From Peptococcaceae bacterium BICA1-7 (GTDB lineage: Bacteria > Bacillota > Desulfotomaculia > Desulfotomaculales > Desulfocucumaceae), in NCBI GenBank assembly GCA_000802095.1, contig JUEB01000011.1, positions 186,001 to 250,000 of the forward strand: a stretch of 64,000 bases of DNA. The letters are read 5' to 3'. Below are positions 7,865 through 16,189 of this stretch, piece by piece. Under the pieces are notes generated by a model that made no database searches, was not told the origin of the DNA, and worked only from the letters and a program-made list of their open reading frames with translations. Position 1 is the stretch's first letter. Every line of letters starts with the position of its first letter. The position numbers and the translations under genes are program-made.

Positions 7865-8941
7865 TCACTTTTTTGACTTCTTTTCGGCTACAATGCACTC
7901 CACCGGCTCCCAGCGCTGATCTCTTTCCAGGCAGGTATTGCAGTAGATGCAGTTGACAATTTCATTTTTCCGGTTTTCCATTTGCTTGACAATCCATTGG
8001 GGGTCGGCAAGCAATGGGCGGCATACCCCGATAAGGTCTGCTTTACCCTGATTTAGCATCTCCTCTCCGAGCTCGAGGGAATTTATTTTTCCGGAAGCTA
8101 TAACCGGTACTCCCAGCGGCTCCAATTCCTCCCTGATACCCTTGGAAAGGTATATATGGCAGCCGTATGGAAGATTTGCCGTGGGCATGCTCCTGGTTCC
8201 GCTGTACCCGCTGTACCAGGCCCCGTCCTCAGTTTTTCCACCGGCGGAAACACTAAGGTAGTCAAGCCCTTTCTCAGCCATTATCCTGGATATTGCTTTG
8301 GTCTGCTTTAGGGTATTTCCGCCGGACACAAATTCCTCCCCGCTGATTCTGGCCCCGATGCAGTATTCATCGCCCAGCTTTTCACGGCACATTTCAATAA
8401 TGTCCGTAACTATTAGAGCCCTTCCCTGCGGGCTTCTTCCGTACTGGTCCTGCCGCTTATTTAGAAGTGAAACAAAAGACGATAGGGTGTAGCTGTGAGC
8501 TACATGCAGCTCAATTGAATCAAAGCCTACCTTTTTCGCCCTGACTGCAGCCTGAACAAAATCATCTTTAACCTTATTAATATCCTCAATGGAAAGGTCC
8601 TCCACCTTTTGTTTCCAGCCGGAGCGTGACTGCTTGACATAGTGGATTAATTGTATAGATATTTTTGCACCGGCGTCATGGACCGACTGCACCAATTTTT
8701 CCATTCCCGGCATATACTTGTCCTCATTAATTCTAAGCAGCTTGGGGCTTTTGCGATCCAGCACCCCGGTGGCCTCAAGGATAATTAAACCCACTCCGCC
8801 CTCTGCCCTGAGACGATGGCGACTGATAAGCTCATCGGTCACAAAGCCCTCTTCGTCCGCCAGCCAGCTTACCATCGGCAGCCAGACAAGCCTGTTCCTC
8901 AAACTGAGATTTTTAAAGTTTACCGGTGATAGTATCTTCAT
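7865..8941 (-). CDS. Fe-S Old Yellow Enzyme-family oxidoreductase lacking the NADH domain
   Basis: The 358-residue FMN TIM-barrel protein starts at an ATG behind AGGAGGT. Family marks are HVAHSY near residue 147, followed by the N-R-D-YG-type segment (NKRQDQYG), and SAGGK and GVCRPLLADP near the C-terminus. A cysteine cluster C-x2-C-x2-C-x11-C (CIYCNTC then VECIV) ends the protein. In 2,4-dienoyl-CoA reductase and the naphthoyl-CoA reductases such a cluster holds a [4Fe-4S] centre that passes electrons from a C-terminal FAD/NADH module of about 300 residues. That module is absent here. The enzyme must get electrons from another protein. It probably reduces an unsaturated cyclic CoA ester before ring opening. 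Confidence 0.85.
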   Translation of the reverse strand: MKILSPVNFKNLSLRNRLVWLPMVSWLADEEGFVTDELISRHRLRAEGGVGLIILEATGVLDRKSPKLLRINEDKYMPGMEKLVQSVHDAGAKISIQLIHYVKQSRSGWKQKVEDLSIEDINKVKDDFVQAAVRAKKVGFDSIELHVAHSYTLSSFVSLLNKRQDQYGRSPQGRALIVTDIIEMCREKLGDEYCIGARISGEEFVSGGNTLKQTKAISRIMAEKGLDYLSVSAGGKTEDGAWYSGYSGTRSMPTANLPYGCHIYLSKGIREELEPLGVPVIASGKINSLELGEEMLNQGKADLIGVCRPLLADPQWIVKQMENRKNEIVNCIYCNTCLERDQRWEPVECIVAEKKSKK

Positions 8942-8998
8942 TATGGGGCACCTCCTGTATCTATCCTTTAGCCAGACAAACCCGCGACTTAATCACCG

Positions 8999-10663
8999 TC
9001 ATATCTTAGCCCGGTTTTCTTCTGCGGTTTTTCTCTCTATGTCCTGCCGTAAAACATTTTTTTTGATTTTCCCCACATTGGTCAGCGGAAACTCGCTAAT
9101 TACCTCGAGCCGCTCGGGAAATTTGAATTTAGCGATTCTCTTTTCAAGCAGGAACAAATTCAATTCCTCCAGGGTCAAATCAGCATCTTGCTGCTTCAGG
9201 GTGACATAGGCACAGCTCCTCTCTCCCATTACCGGATCGGGCATTGCTACCACTGCGGCGTTTTCAACCTTTGGATGAGCTAAGATCAGGTTCTCCACTT
9301 CCTCAGGGCTTATTTTTTCTCCGCCCCGGTTGATAAGGTCTTTCTTGCGGCCCTCCACTATCAGGCGGCCGCTGGGATGCAGCCTGACAATGTCGCCGGA
9401 CTTATAAAAGCCGTCTTCCGTGAACGCTGCTTCATTATGCGCCGGGGCATCGTAATACCCCCTGATGGTATACGGGCCCCTGCACCAAAGCTCTCCAGGG
9501 GTTTCCAAAGAAACCTCTTCTCCATCCGGGCCAACTATTTTGAACTGGTCAGCCGGAGACACAGGATAGCCAATAGTGTTGAACCTGGCCTCATCATCAT
9601 CGTTCATATCCGTCATTGTAAGCAGCCCCTCAGCCATACCAAACTGCTGAACCAAATGACATCCCAGTTCAGGCTTTATTCTTTTGGCTACCTCCGGGTT
9701 TAACTTGGATCCGCCCGAAGTGATGGTAAGCAAAGAAGATAAATCATACCCTTTTCTCTTTTCATAATTCAAAAGACCGATTATTAAAGCCGGAACCAAT
9801 GGGAGATTGGTGATCCTTTCTTTTTCAACCAGCCCGCAAATGTTGTCCACACGGGTGGAAGCAGACAGCACAACCTTCCCACCGTTCAAATACGTTCCCA
9901 TTACTCCAGGACAGGCTAAGGTCATATTGTGACCCAGTGGGGCTACCACAAGAAAAGCCGTATACATATTAAACCCAAGGGGTTTGCTGGTCATTTCCGA
10001 GGTATACAGATAATCGTTATGGGTCCTGGGGATTATTTTTGGCAGACCGGTTGTACCCCCCGACAGGAGGAAGACTGCCACTTCCATTGGATCAGGCCGG
10101 TATTCTTCAAGATTTCCCACTGATTGCCTTTCCTCAATCCTGTCTTCCAGCAAGTCATTAATCAAAACGTACTGGTCAGGGCACTGCCGGCCGGCCACCA
10201 AAACAAACTCCAGAGAGGGAACCTCGGCCTTTATTTCTTCAGCCAGCTCAAGATAGTTGAACTTGTTAAACACATCGGGAATCAAGTAGCCTCTGGCTTC
10301 ACATTTCTTTGCTATGTATGATATTTCCGAATATCTGTGAGGAGGCAGGCACATTACCGGAATAACACCTATTTTCAGACAGGCTAAGTAGCAGTATACA
10401 AATTCAGGTATGTTCGGAAGTTGTACAACCACCCTGTCCAAAGGTCTTAATCCCATATTTAATAAATGCATCGCCAGCCTGTCTGATCCACTTTTTAACT
10501 GGCCGTAAGTTATCCTTAGATCCTCAAAAATCAAGGCTTCTTTTTTATAATAAACCTCAGCCACCCGGTCGAAGGCATCTCCAAGGGGCACATTCTTCCA
10601 ATACCCTTTGGCCACGTAGTTGTCGGCAATCTCCTTCGGAAAGGGCATACAACCTTTTAACAT
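8999..10663 (-). CDS. EntE/DhbE-like acyl-adenylate synthetase, probable CoA ligase
   Basis: The 554-residue ANL-superfamily enzyme is the first gene of the minus-strand operon; its ATG lies behind GGAGGT. Core motifs are complete: SGGTTGLPK (phosphate loop) near residue 200, FGMAEG, YKSGD, the hinge in GRKKDLINRGGEK, and the catalytic lysine in NVGKIKKN near the end. IPRTHNDY and APLGHN closely match 2,3-dihydroxybenzoate- and salicylate-activating enzymes, whose Asn in the HN pair contacts the aromatic ortho-hydroxyl. No carrier-protein or siderophore gene is present, so thioester formation with CoA is more likely. The substrate may be an ortho-hydroxylated aromatic or alicyclic acid, which is inference. 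Confidence 0.85.
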   Translation of the reverse strand: MLKGCMPFPKEIADNYVAKGYWKNVPLGDAFDRVAEVYYKKEALIFEDLRITYGQLKSGSDRLAMHLLNMGLRPLDRVVVQLPNIPEFVYCYLACLKIGVIPVMCLPPHRYSEISYIAKKCEARGYLIPDVFNKFNYLELAEEIKAEVPSLEFVLVAGRQCPDQYVLINDLLEDRIEERQSVGNLEEYRPDPMEVAVFLLSGGTTGLPKIIPRTHNDYLYTSEMTSKPLGFNMYTAFLVVAPLGHNMTLACPGVMGTYLNGGKVVLSASTRVDNICGLVEKERITNLPLVPALIIGLLNYEKRKGYDLSSLLTITSGGSKLNPEVAKRIKPELGCHLVQQFGMAEGLLTMTDMNDDDEARFNTIGYPVSPADQFKIVGPDGEEVSLETPGELWCRGPYTIRGYYDAPAHNEAAFTEDGFYKSGDIVRLHPSGRLIVEGRKKDLINRGGEKISPEEVENLILAHPKVENAAVVAMPDPVMGERSCAYVTLKQQDADLTLEELNLFLLEKRIAKFKFPERLEVISEFPLTNVGKIKKNVLRQDIERKTAEENRAKI

Positions 10664-10737
10664 TTTTTACCTCCAATCTTGATAATTCTTACCTTTTACA
10701 GTACTGCAATATTGGTAATATTCGCAATTGCCATTAT

Positions 10738-10753
10738 TGCAAGAAGGATGCCT
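10738..10753 (-). promoter_or_regulatory. Sigma-54 (-24/-12) promoter of the catabolic operon
   Basis: On the minus strand AGGCAT, five bases, then TTGCA gives GG and GC separated by exactly ten bases. This is the invariant spacing of sigma-54 promoters (consensus TGGCAC-N5-TTGCW). It lies about 75 bases upstream of the ligase ATG and faces the operon. A sigma-54 activator gene starts 190 bases away on the other strand, which strongly supports it. Confidence 0.75.
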
Positions 10754-10883
10754 CAATATAAATAGCTTATTTACAAGCCTTTACACGAAGTGTATTATAA
10801 GAACAACCCAACAACCGTCCATTTATTGTACAACTTAATGGCAAGCCAATACTCCCTTCTATTGCAATGGCATTGTGACACTA

Positions 10884-10908
10884 TTGGACATGTAACATAT
10901 TTGGACAT
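10884..10908. promoter_or_regulatory. Direct repeats, candidate activator binding sites
   Basis: TTGGACAT occurs at 10884-10891 and again at 10901-10908, 17 bases apart. They lie 130-155 bases upstream of the sigma-54 promoter, where enhancer-type activators bind, and directly in front of the regulator gene. Such a site could serve both activation of the operon and autoregulation. Only the repeat is seen; binding is inference. Confidence 0.4.
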
Positions 10909-10943
10909 TTTGTGCAGATAAATTTTTTTATGGAGATGTGATT

Positions 10944-12911
10944 ATGGAAACATTAGAAACAAGAAAAGAGTCTCTAAAAAAAGCGTGGGAGGCCTTTGTT
11001 GCTGACAATACTATTGACTCAACAGTAAGGCCGGTAATAGCTGAGTCATGGGTACGGTGCAAGGATCTGAGGATCAACCCCAATGTTTTCAGGATACAGA
11101 GAATGGCCCCCGATACTATAGAAAAAGAGCTATTTGAGCAGCAGCAACTAATTGACACATCATTATCCATAATGAAAAACCTTTTTGATTTTGTACAGGG
11201 AACGGGCTTTTTAATCTCCCTGGCCAACAGCAGTGGCATGATTCTGGATATAGTTGGTGAGGACAAAATTGTTAAAAAGGCGGGGGTACATATTGGAGAT
11301 AGCTGGACTGAGGAATCAGTCGGCACCAATTCCATAGGCCTTTCGCTACTTACACGTGCACCGATTCAGGTCTTTGCGGCCGAACATTATTTAAGATCCT
11401 CCCACGAATGGACCTGCTCCTCAGCACCCATATTTGATGAAAACGGGAACATACTGGGGGCTCTAACCATGACCGGAGAATGCGATAAAGTGCATCTGCA
11501 TACCCTGGGGATGGTGGTAGCAGGAGTAAATGCAATTAAAGATAACTTGCAGATGCAAAAATCATTTAAACAAATAGCTATATCCAATGCTTATAAAACA
11601 GCTCTCATGGAATCCATCGACGAGGGCATAATGGCCTTAAACACAGACGGGACTGTGAGCCATATAAACAGTACCGCCAAAAGGATTCTCAATGTAGAAC
11701 GGCCTGATGAGGAAATTGTGGGCACACCTTTTAGGGAGGTTATGGGATCCAGCCACCCTCTCAGCGATAGATTTGAAAAATGCTTCAAAATATCCAACGG
11801 AGATACATTTTTCGTTGATGAGGGAAGCTTCACCGTAACCCACCGGCTTATTTATTCCCGGAACAATGATATTATCGGCATGGTTCTGGTGTTAAGGGAA
11901 ATGAAGATGATGAGAAAACTAGTCAACAGGATGGTGGGAGCCCGGGCCCGCTACACATTCAACGATATTATCGGTAACAATACCAGATTTAAGGAAGCCA
12001 TCAGGCTTGCCAAAGCAGCGGGCAACAGCATTTCCAACGTTTTACTTCTGGGTGAAAGCGGCACTGGAAAGGAGATCTTTGCACAGTCCATTCACAACGC
12101 CGGCCCGCGGAAGTCAGGCCCCTTTCTTGGTATAAATTGCGCCGCCCTACCAAGGGGGCTGATTGAAAGTGAACTATTCGGCTATGCCGAAGGAGCATTC
12201 ACCGGGGCAAAAAAGGGCGGTAACCCGGGGAAATTTGAGCTGGCTGACGGAGGCACTCTGTTCCTTGATGAAATAGGCGAGATGCCCCTTGAACTCCAGG
12301 CCATTTTATTAAGGGTTCTACAGGAGAATTCAATTGTACGAATAGGAGGTAAAGAAATAATCCCGATAGATGTCCGTATTATAGCCGCTACCAACAAAGA
12401 CCTATTAAAAGAAGTTCGCATGGGGAATTTCAGGAGAGACTTATACTACAGATTAAATGTTTTAACCATAAACATTCCTCCCCTACAGGAAAGGAAGGAT
12501 GACATCGACATACTGGCCATGCATTTCCTTAATATTTTAAACCAAAGGTTAAATAAAGATGTAAAGATCATAAGCAAGGAGGTATTTGATATATTTAGCA
12601 GTTATCACTGGCCGGGCAACATAAGAGAATTGCAAAATATTTTGGAGAGAGCAATCAATATTACCAGTGTCAGCACTATTTCTCCTGCAAGCTTGCCGGA
12701 ATTTATGCTTAGTTCCGGTGGACACCAAAAAAATATGGTAATCAGCAGCCAGGTGCCTTTGAAGGAATATGAAAAGCAACTAATAACTTCTCTATTGGAG
12801 GAACATAAAGGCAACAGGGCAAAGGTCGCGAAAACACTTGGCATCTCAAGGACTACCCTATACAGAAAAATAGATGAATACAATATTGAGCCTGCAATAC
12901 CGGTTAACTAA
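10944..12911 (+). CDS. Sigma-54-dependent transcriptional activator (AcoR/GAF-PAS type)
   Basis: The 655-residue enhancer-binding protein has an N-terminal GAF-like region with GTNSIGLSLL near residue 115, as in AcoR-type activators, then a PAS domain at about 210-310. A complete AAA+ domain follows, with Walker A GESGTGKE, the sigma-54 contact loop GAFTGA and Walker B FLDEIGEM. The C-terminal Fis-type helix-turn-helix contains NRAKVAKTLGISRTTLY. The ATG at 10944 sits 8 bases after GGAG. The gene is divergent from the operon that carries a sigma-54 promoter, so it is the probable activator, responding to an aromatic acid or CoA intermediate through the GAF or PAS domain. There is no response-regulator receiver domain. 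Confidence 0.93.
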   Translation: METLETRKESLKKAWEAFVADNTIDSTVRPVIAESWVRCKDLRINPNVFRIQRMAPDTIEKELFEQQQLIDTSLSIMKNLFDFVQGTGFLISLANSSGMILDIVGEDKIVKKAGVHIGDSWTEESVGTNSIGLSLLTRAPIQVFAAEHYLRSSHEWTCSSAPIFDENGNILGALTMTGECDKVHLHTLGMVVAGVNAIKDNLQMQKSFKQIAISNAYKTALMESIDEGIMALNTDGTVSHINSTAKRILNVERPDEEIVGTPFREVMGSSHPLSDRFEKCFKISNGDTFFVDEGSFTVTHRLIYSRNNDIIGMVLVLREMKMMRKLVNRMVGARARYTFNDIIGNNTRFKEAIRLAKAAGNSISNVLLLGESGTGKEIFAQSIHNAGPRKSGPFLGINCAALPRGLIESELFGYAEGAFTGAKKGGNPGKFELADGGTLFLDEIGEMPLELQAILLRVLQENSIVRIGGKEIIPIDVRIIAATNKDLLKEVRMGNFRRDLYYRLNVLTINIPPLQERKDDIDILAMHFLNILNQRLNKDVKIISKEVFDIFSSYHWPGNIRELQNILERAINITSVSTISPASLPEFMLSSGGHQKNMVISSQVPLKEYEKQLITSLLEEHKGNRAKVAKTLGISRTTLYRKIDEYNIEPAIPVN

Positions 12912-12985
12912 GTAAGAAGTTAATTATTCAACATCCTCACACCCTCCAACGAGGGAACCACCACATAACTCCCCTCTTCGGCATC

Positions 12986-13019
12986 AAAGAACGACCCCCT
13001 ATTGGGAAGGTCGTTCTTT
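12986..13019 (+). terminator. Rho-independent terminator of the regulator gene
   Basis: AAAGAACGACC pairs perfectly with GGTCGTTCTTT across a 12-base loop and runs into TTTT. It lies 75 bases after the sigma-54 regulator stop. The A-run on the other side means it may work in both directions. Confidence 0.8.
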
Positions 13020-13184
13020 TCATTTCACCAGCCTCCAAGGTGATAAAACATTTTGCCCTGGGTCTTGCGCAGTAAATAAATGGTAAAATATGTGAAGGAA
13101 TTATTTGGTAATTGACAGAAGCTATAATTACTTCTTATGAAGTGAATGACACATAATAATTATTGAATGAAAGAAGGTTTGCTG

Positions 13185-13497
13185 ATGGGACAGCTATACT
13201 ATGCCAGAGATGTGGTAAAGGCCCTGCAGACAATTACCGGGGGCCGGCTGCCGGAAAGGATGGGCGACCTTCCCCCTGGCCAATGCAATAAAGGAGCTGT
13301 TGCCGGGTATAGAAACATATATTTTTAGGGAAGGGGTAACCGCCACCCCTTTAATGCAGTTTGGCTCCGCGAAAATCCGGGATTACGCGGGGATGATCGC
13401 TGCGGATTACCTTTTGGAGAAATCCCGGGGATCAAAACGGCAAGGAGGTGACCAGCCAGTTAATTGCTTTATTTACACATCAAAGGAGGGTATTAAT
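13185..13497 (+). pseudogene. Frameshifted remnant of an unrecognised gene
   Basis: An ATG at 13185 opens a coherent frame (MGQLYYARDVVKALQ...) up to a run of five C at 13271-13275. Removing one C restores continuity into LANAIKELLPGIETYIF and then FGSAKIRDYAGMIAADYLLEK. After about residue 90 the frame runs without a stop into the ABC binding-protein gene, so the natural C-terminus is also lost or fused. I do not recognise the family. It could equally be a sequencing error in a real short gene that lies upstream of the transporter. Confidence 0.5.
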
Positions 13498-14532
13498 GTG
13501 ATAATGACAAAGAGGCTGAGTTTTTTGCTGATCCTGGCCTTTCTGGCAACAACCTTTACCGCCGGGTGCGGGGGCGACAAACCTGCAGCGGCGCCGGAAA
13601 CCAAGGAACTGACCAAGATCCGCTACTCCGAGGTGGTGCGCTCCATATTCTACGCCCCAATGTACGTTGCCATCAATAAGGGGTTTTTCAAGGAAGAGGG
13701 GCTGGATATTGAAATGACCACCGCCCAGGGGGCCGATAAGGTGATGACCGCCCTGCTGGCCAACGCCTCCGACATAGGGCTGGCAGGCCCCGAGGCAACT
13801 GTTTACGTGTTCAGCCAGGGACAGCAGGACTATGCAGTCAACTTTGCCCAGCTTACCAAGAGGGACGGTTCATTCCTGGTGGGAAGGAAGCCCGAGGCCG
13901 ATTTCAAATGGGAGAACCTCAAGGGTAAAACCATTATCGGGGGCCGTCCCGGAGGTGTTCCCGAGATGGTGCTGGAGTATGTGCTGAAACAGCACGGCCT
14001 TACACCGGGCAAGGATGTAAACATCATCACCAACCTGCAGTTCACCGCCACCGCAGGCGCCTTCAAGGGAGGCACCGGAGATTACGTGGCCCTGTTCGAG
14101 CCCACCGCCAGCATACTGGAAAAGGAGAAGGCCGGTAATGTAGTGGCCTCCCTGGGTAAAGACGGCGGCGAGGTGGCCTACACAGTATTCATGGCCAGAA
14201 AGAGCTATATAGAGAAAAACCCGGAAATAGTGCAAAAGTTTACCAACGCTGTCTATAAGGGCCAGCTTTGGGTTGAAGGTAACAGCTCCGCTGATATTGC
14301 CGGAGCCATCCAATCCTTCTTCCCTGACGCCGACCTGGAGCTGATGACCATGGTCATTGACCGTTATAAAGCCCAGGACACCTGGGCCCAAAACCCCACC
14401 ATGGACAGTAAGGCCATGGACCAGTTGCAAAAAATAATTCAAACCGCTGGTGAACTGGAAAAGCCTGTCGACTCAGAAAAGCTCATTACCCGCACATTTG
14501 CTGAAAAGTCCATCGAAACCATTAAGAAATAG
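13498..14532 (+). CDS. ABC transporter substrate-binding lipoprotein (NMT1/SsuA family)
   Basis: The GTG at 13498 is 7 bases behind AAAGGAGGG (an ATG at 13504 is the alternative); the frame also extends upstream through a gene remnant. A lipoprotein signal ends in the lipobox TAGC, so the protein is tethered outside the membrane. The mature domain has the NMT1/THI5-like pattern: IFYAPMYVAINKGFFKEEGLDIE near the N-terminus, then ADKVMTALLANASDIGLAGPEA, and VALFEPTA later. Relatives bind sulfonates, taurine, nitrate or pyrimidine precursors. Nothing here fixes the ligand. ATPase and permease follow at once. Confidence 0.9.
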   Translation: MIMTKRLSFLLILAFLATTFTAGCGGDKPAAAPETKELTKIRYSEVVRSIFYAPMYVAINKGFFKEEGLDIEMTTAQGADKVMTALLANASDIGLAGPEATVYVFSQGQQDYAVNFAQLTKRDGSFLVGRKPEADFKWENLKGKTIIGGRPGGVPEMVLEYVLKQHGLTPGKDVNIITNLQFTATAGAFKGGTGDYVALFEPTASILEKEKAGNVVASLGKDGGEVAYTVFMARKSYIEKNPEIVQKFTNAVYKGQLWVEGNSSADIAGAIQSFFPDADLELMTMVIDRYKAQDTWAQNPTMDSKAMDQLQKIIQTAGELEKPVDSEKLITRTFAEKSIETIKK

Positions 14533-14612
14533 CTTGAACAGGCTATAAGGTGACTGCCCCCGGTAGGCGGCAGCACCTTATAGTCTTTAGCCGAAAGGAG
14601 GCCAGGCTGAAT

Positions 14613-15365
14613 TTGTCGGTAATAAAGGTGGAACTGCAAAACATAGAGATGAAATTTCAAACGGTGGAGGGTGAAACCGAAGCTATCCGTAACGTCTCCC
14701 TTTCGGTGGAGGCAGGGGAGTTTGTCAGCATAGTCGGCCCCAGCGGCTGTGGCAAATCCACTATCCTTAACATTCTCTCCGGGCTGAATAAGTCCACCGC
14801 CGGACAGGTCAGGGTAAACGGCAGGATGGGCTACATGCTGCAGAAGGACCACCTGTTTGAATGGCGCACTATACTTAACAACTGCCTGGTGGGCCCCGAG
14901 GTGCAGGGTCAGGATATGAAGGCAGCCAGAGAAAGTGTTATACATCTTTTAAAAACATACGGCCTGGAAAATTTCATGCACCATTATCCCAACCAGCTTT
15001 CCGGAGGGATGCGCCAGCGGGCGGCGCTGATCCGCACCCTGGCGGTGAACCCTGACGTGCTGCTGCTGGACGAGGCCTTCTCGGCCCTGGACTACCAGAC
15101 CCGGCTGACGATGGTGGATGAAGTATGGACCATACTGAAAAAGGAAAACAAAACCGCTATCATAGTTACCCATGACATTGCCGAGGCTATATCAATGTCC
15201 GACCGGATCATAGTATTCAGCCACCGTCCGGCGGAAGTTAAAAGCATATACTCCATCGAGCTGGCCCAGGCCGGCAACCCACCCCTGGAGAACCGTAAGG
15301 ACGAACGATTCCGCCATTATTTCGACGCCATCTGGAAGGAGCTGGACGTTCATGTCACAGGTTAA
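14613..15365 (+). CDS. ABC transporter ATP-binding protein (SsuB/TauB type)
   Basis: The protein has about 251 residues, starting at TTG 14613 behind AAAGGAGG; the longer frame from 14550 would contain that site inside it. Walker A is GPSGCGKST, the signature is LSGGMRQRAAL and Walker B is VLLLDEAFSALD, with the switch histidine in IVTHDIAEA. Sequence and operon order match SsuB/TauB-type ATPases that energise importers with one permease and one binding protein. Its stop overlaps the permease start by 14 bases. Confidence 0.93.
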   Translation: MSVIKVELQNIEMKFQTVEGETEAIRNVSLSVEAGEFVSIVGPSGCGKSTILNILSGLNKSTAGQVRVNGRMGYMLQKDHLFEWRTILNNCLVGPEVQGQDMKAARESVIHLLKTYGLENFMHHYPNQLSGGMRQRAALIRTLAVNPDVLLLDEAFSALDYQTRLTMVDEVWTILKKENKTAIIVTHDIAEAISMSDRIIVFSHRPAEVKSIYSIELAQAGNPPLENRKDERFRHYFDAIWKELDVHVTG

Positions 15366-16158
15366 TATATCTCCCGAGCGCAGGGACTACCTGAGGCGGA
15401 CCCACCGGAAAAGAATGCTTGTACTGATCACCCAGCTGTTCATACTGATGGCCTTTTTTGCAGTATGGGAGCTGGCAGCCAGGATGCAGTGGATTGACCC
15501 CTTTATCACCAGCCAGCCCTCCGGTGTGCTTAAAACACTGAAGTCGCTGCACGCCGGGGGGTCACTGTACCTGCACGTGTGGACCACCATCTGGGAAACC
15601 TTTGTGGGATTTACAGCGGGAACTGCCGGGGGGCTGCTGATTGCGGTTCTGCTTTGGTGGTCAAATTTTCTGTCCAGGGTTTCCGAGCCATACCTGGTGG
15701 TGCTTAACGCCCTGCCCAAGGTTGCCCTGGGCCCCATACTGATCGTGTGGATGGGTAACGGCATGGGCGCAATCATAGCCATGGCCCTTTTAATCTCAAT
15801 TATAGTAACCATCATCAGCATGCTAAACGGCTTTTTGACGGTAGACCAGGACAAGATAAAACTGCTCAAAACCTTCGGCGCATCCCGGTATCAGATTTTG
15901 TGCAAGGTTATACTGCCCGCCAGCCTGCCCAACATTATATCAGCTCTGAAGGTAAACGTGGGGCTGTCCTGGGTAGGGGTGATCATGGGGGAATTCCTGG
16001 TCTCCAAGGCCGGTCTGGGCTACCTCATAATATACGGCAGCCAGGTGTTTAAGCTGGATATAGTCATGGCCAGCGTAATCATTCTGGCGGTAGCCGCAGC
16101 AGCCATGTACCTGGGAGTCTCCTACCTGGAAAAGAAAATGCTCAAATGGCAGCAGTGA
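15352..16158 (+). CDS. ABC transporter permease (SsuC/TauC type)
   Basis: The 268-residue membrane protein has about six hydrophobic segments. The cytoplasmic coupling loop is visible near residue 180 (LLKTFGASRYQILCKVILPASLPNI), the standard EAA-like motif that docks on the ATPase. The ATG lies within the end of the ATPase gene, giving translational coupling. With the lipoprotein and ATPase it makes a complete three-gene importer of unknown substrate, close to but not part of the sigma-54 operon. Confidence 0.92.
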   Translation: MSQVNISPERRDYLRRTHRKRMLVLITQLFILMAFFAVWELAARMQWIDPFITSQPSGVLKTLKSLHAGGSLYLHVWTTIWETFVGFTAGTAGGLLIAVLLWWSNFLSRVSEPYLVVLNALPKVALGPILIVWMGNGMGAIIAMALLISIIVTIISMLNGFLTVDQDKIKLLKTFGASRYQILCKVILPASLPNIISALKVNVGLSWVGVIMGEFLVSKAGLGYLIIYGSQVFKLDIVMASVIILAVAAAAMYLGVSYLEKKMLKWQQ

Positions 16159-16189
16159 CCCCTTTATTTTTTCTTATTCTATAATATCC

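Noticed and set aside
8999-10663. Siderophore (enterobactin/bacillibactin) ligase
   Set aside because: Motifs are EntE-like, but there is no carrier protein, isochorismate or NRPS gene, and the gene heads a degradation operon.
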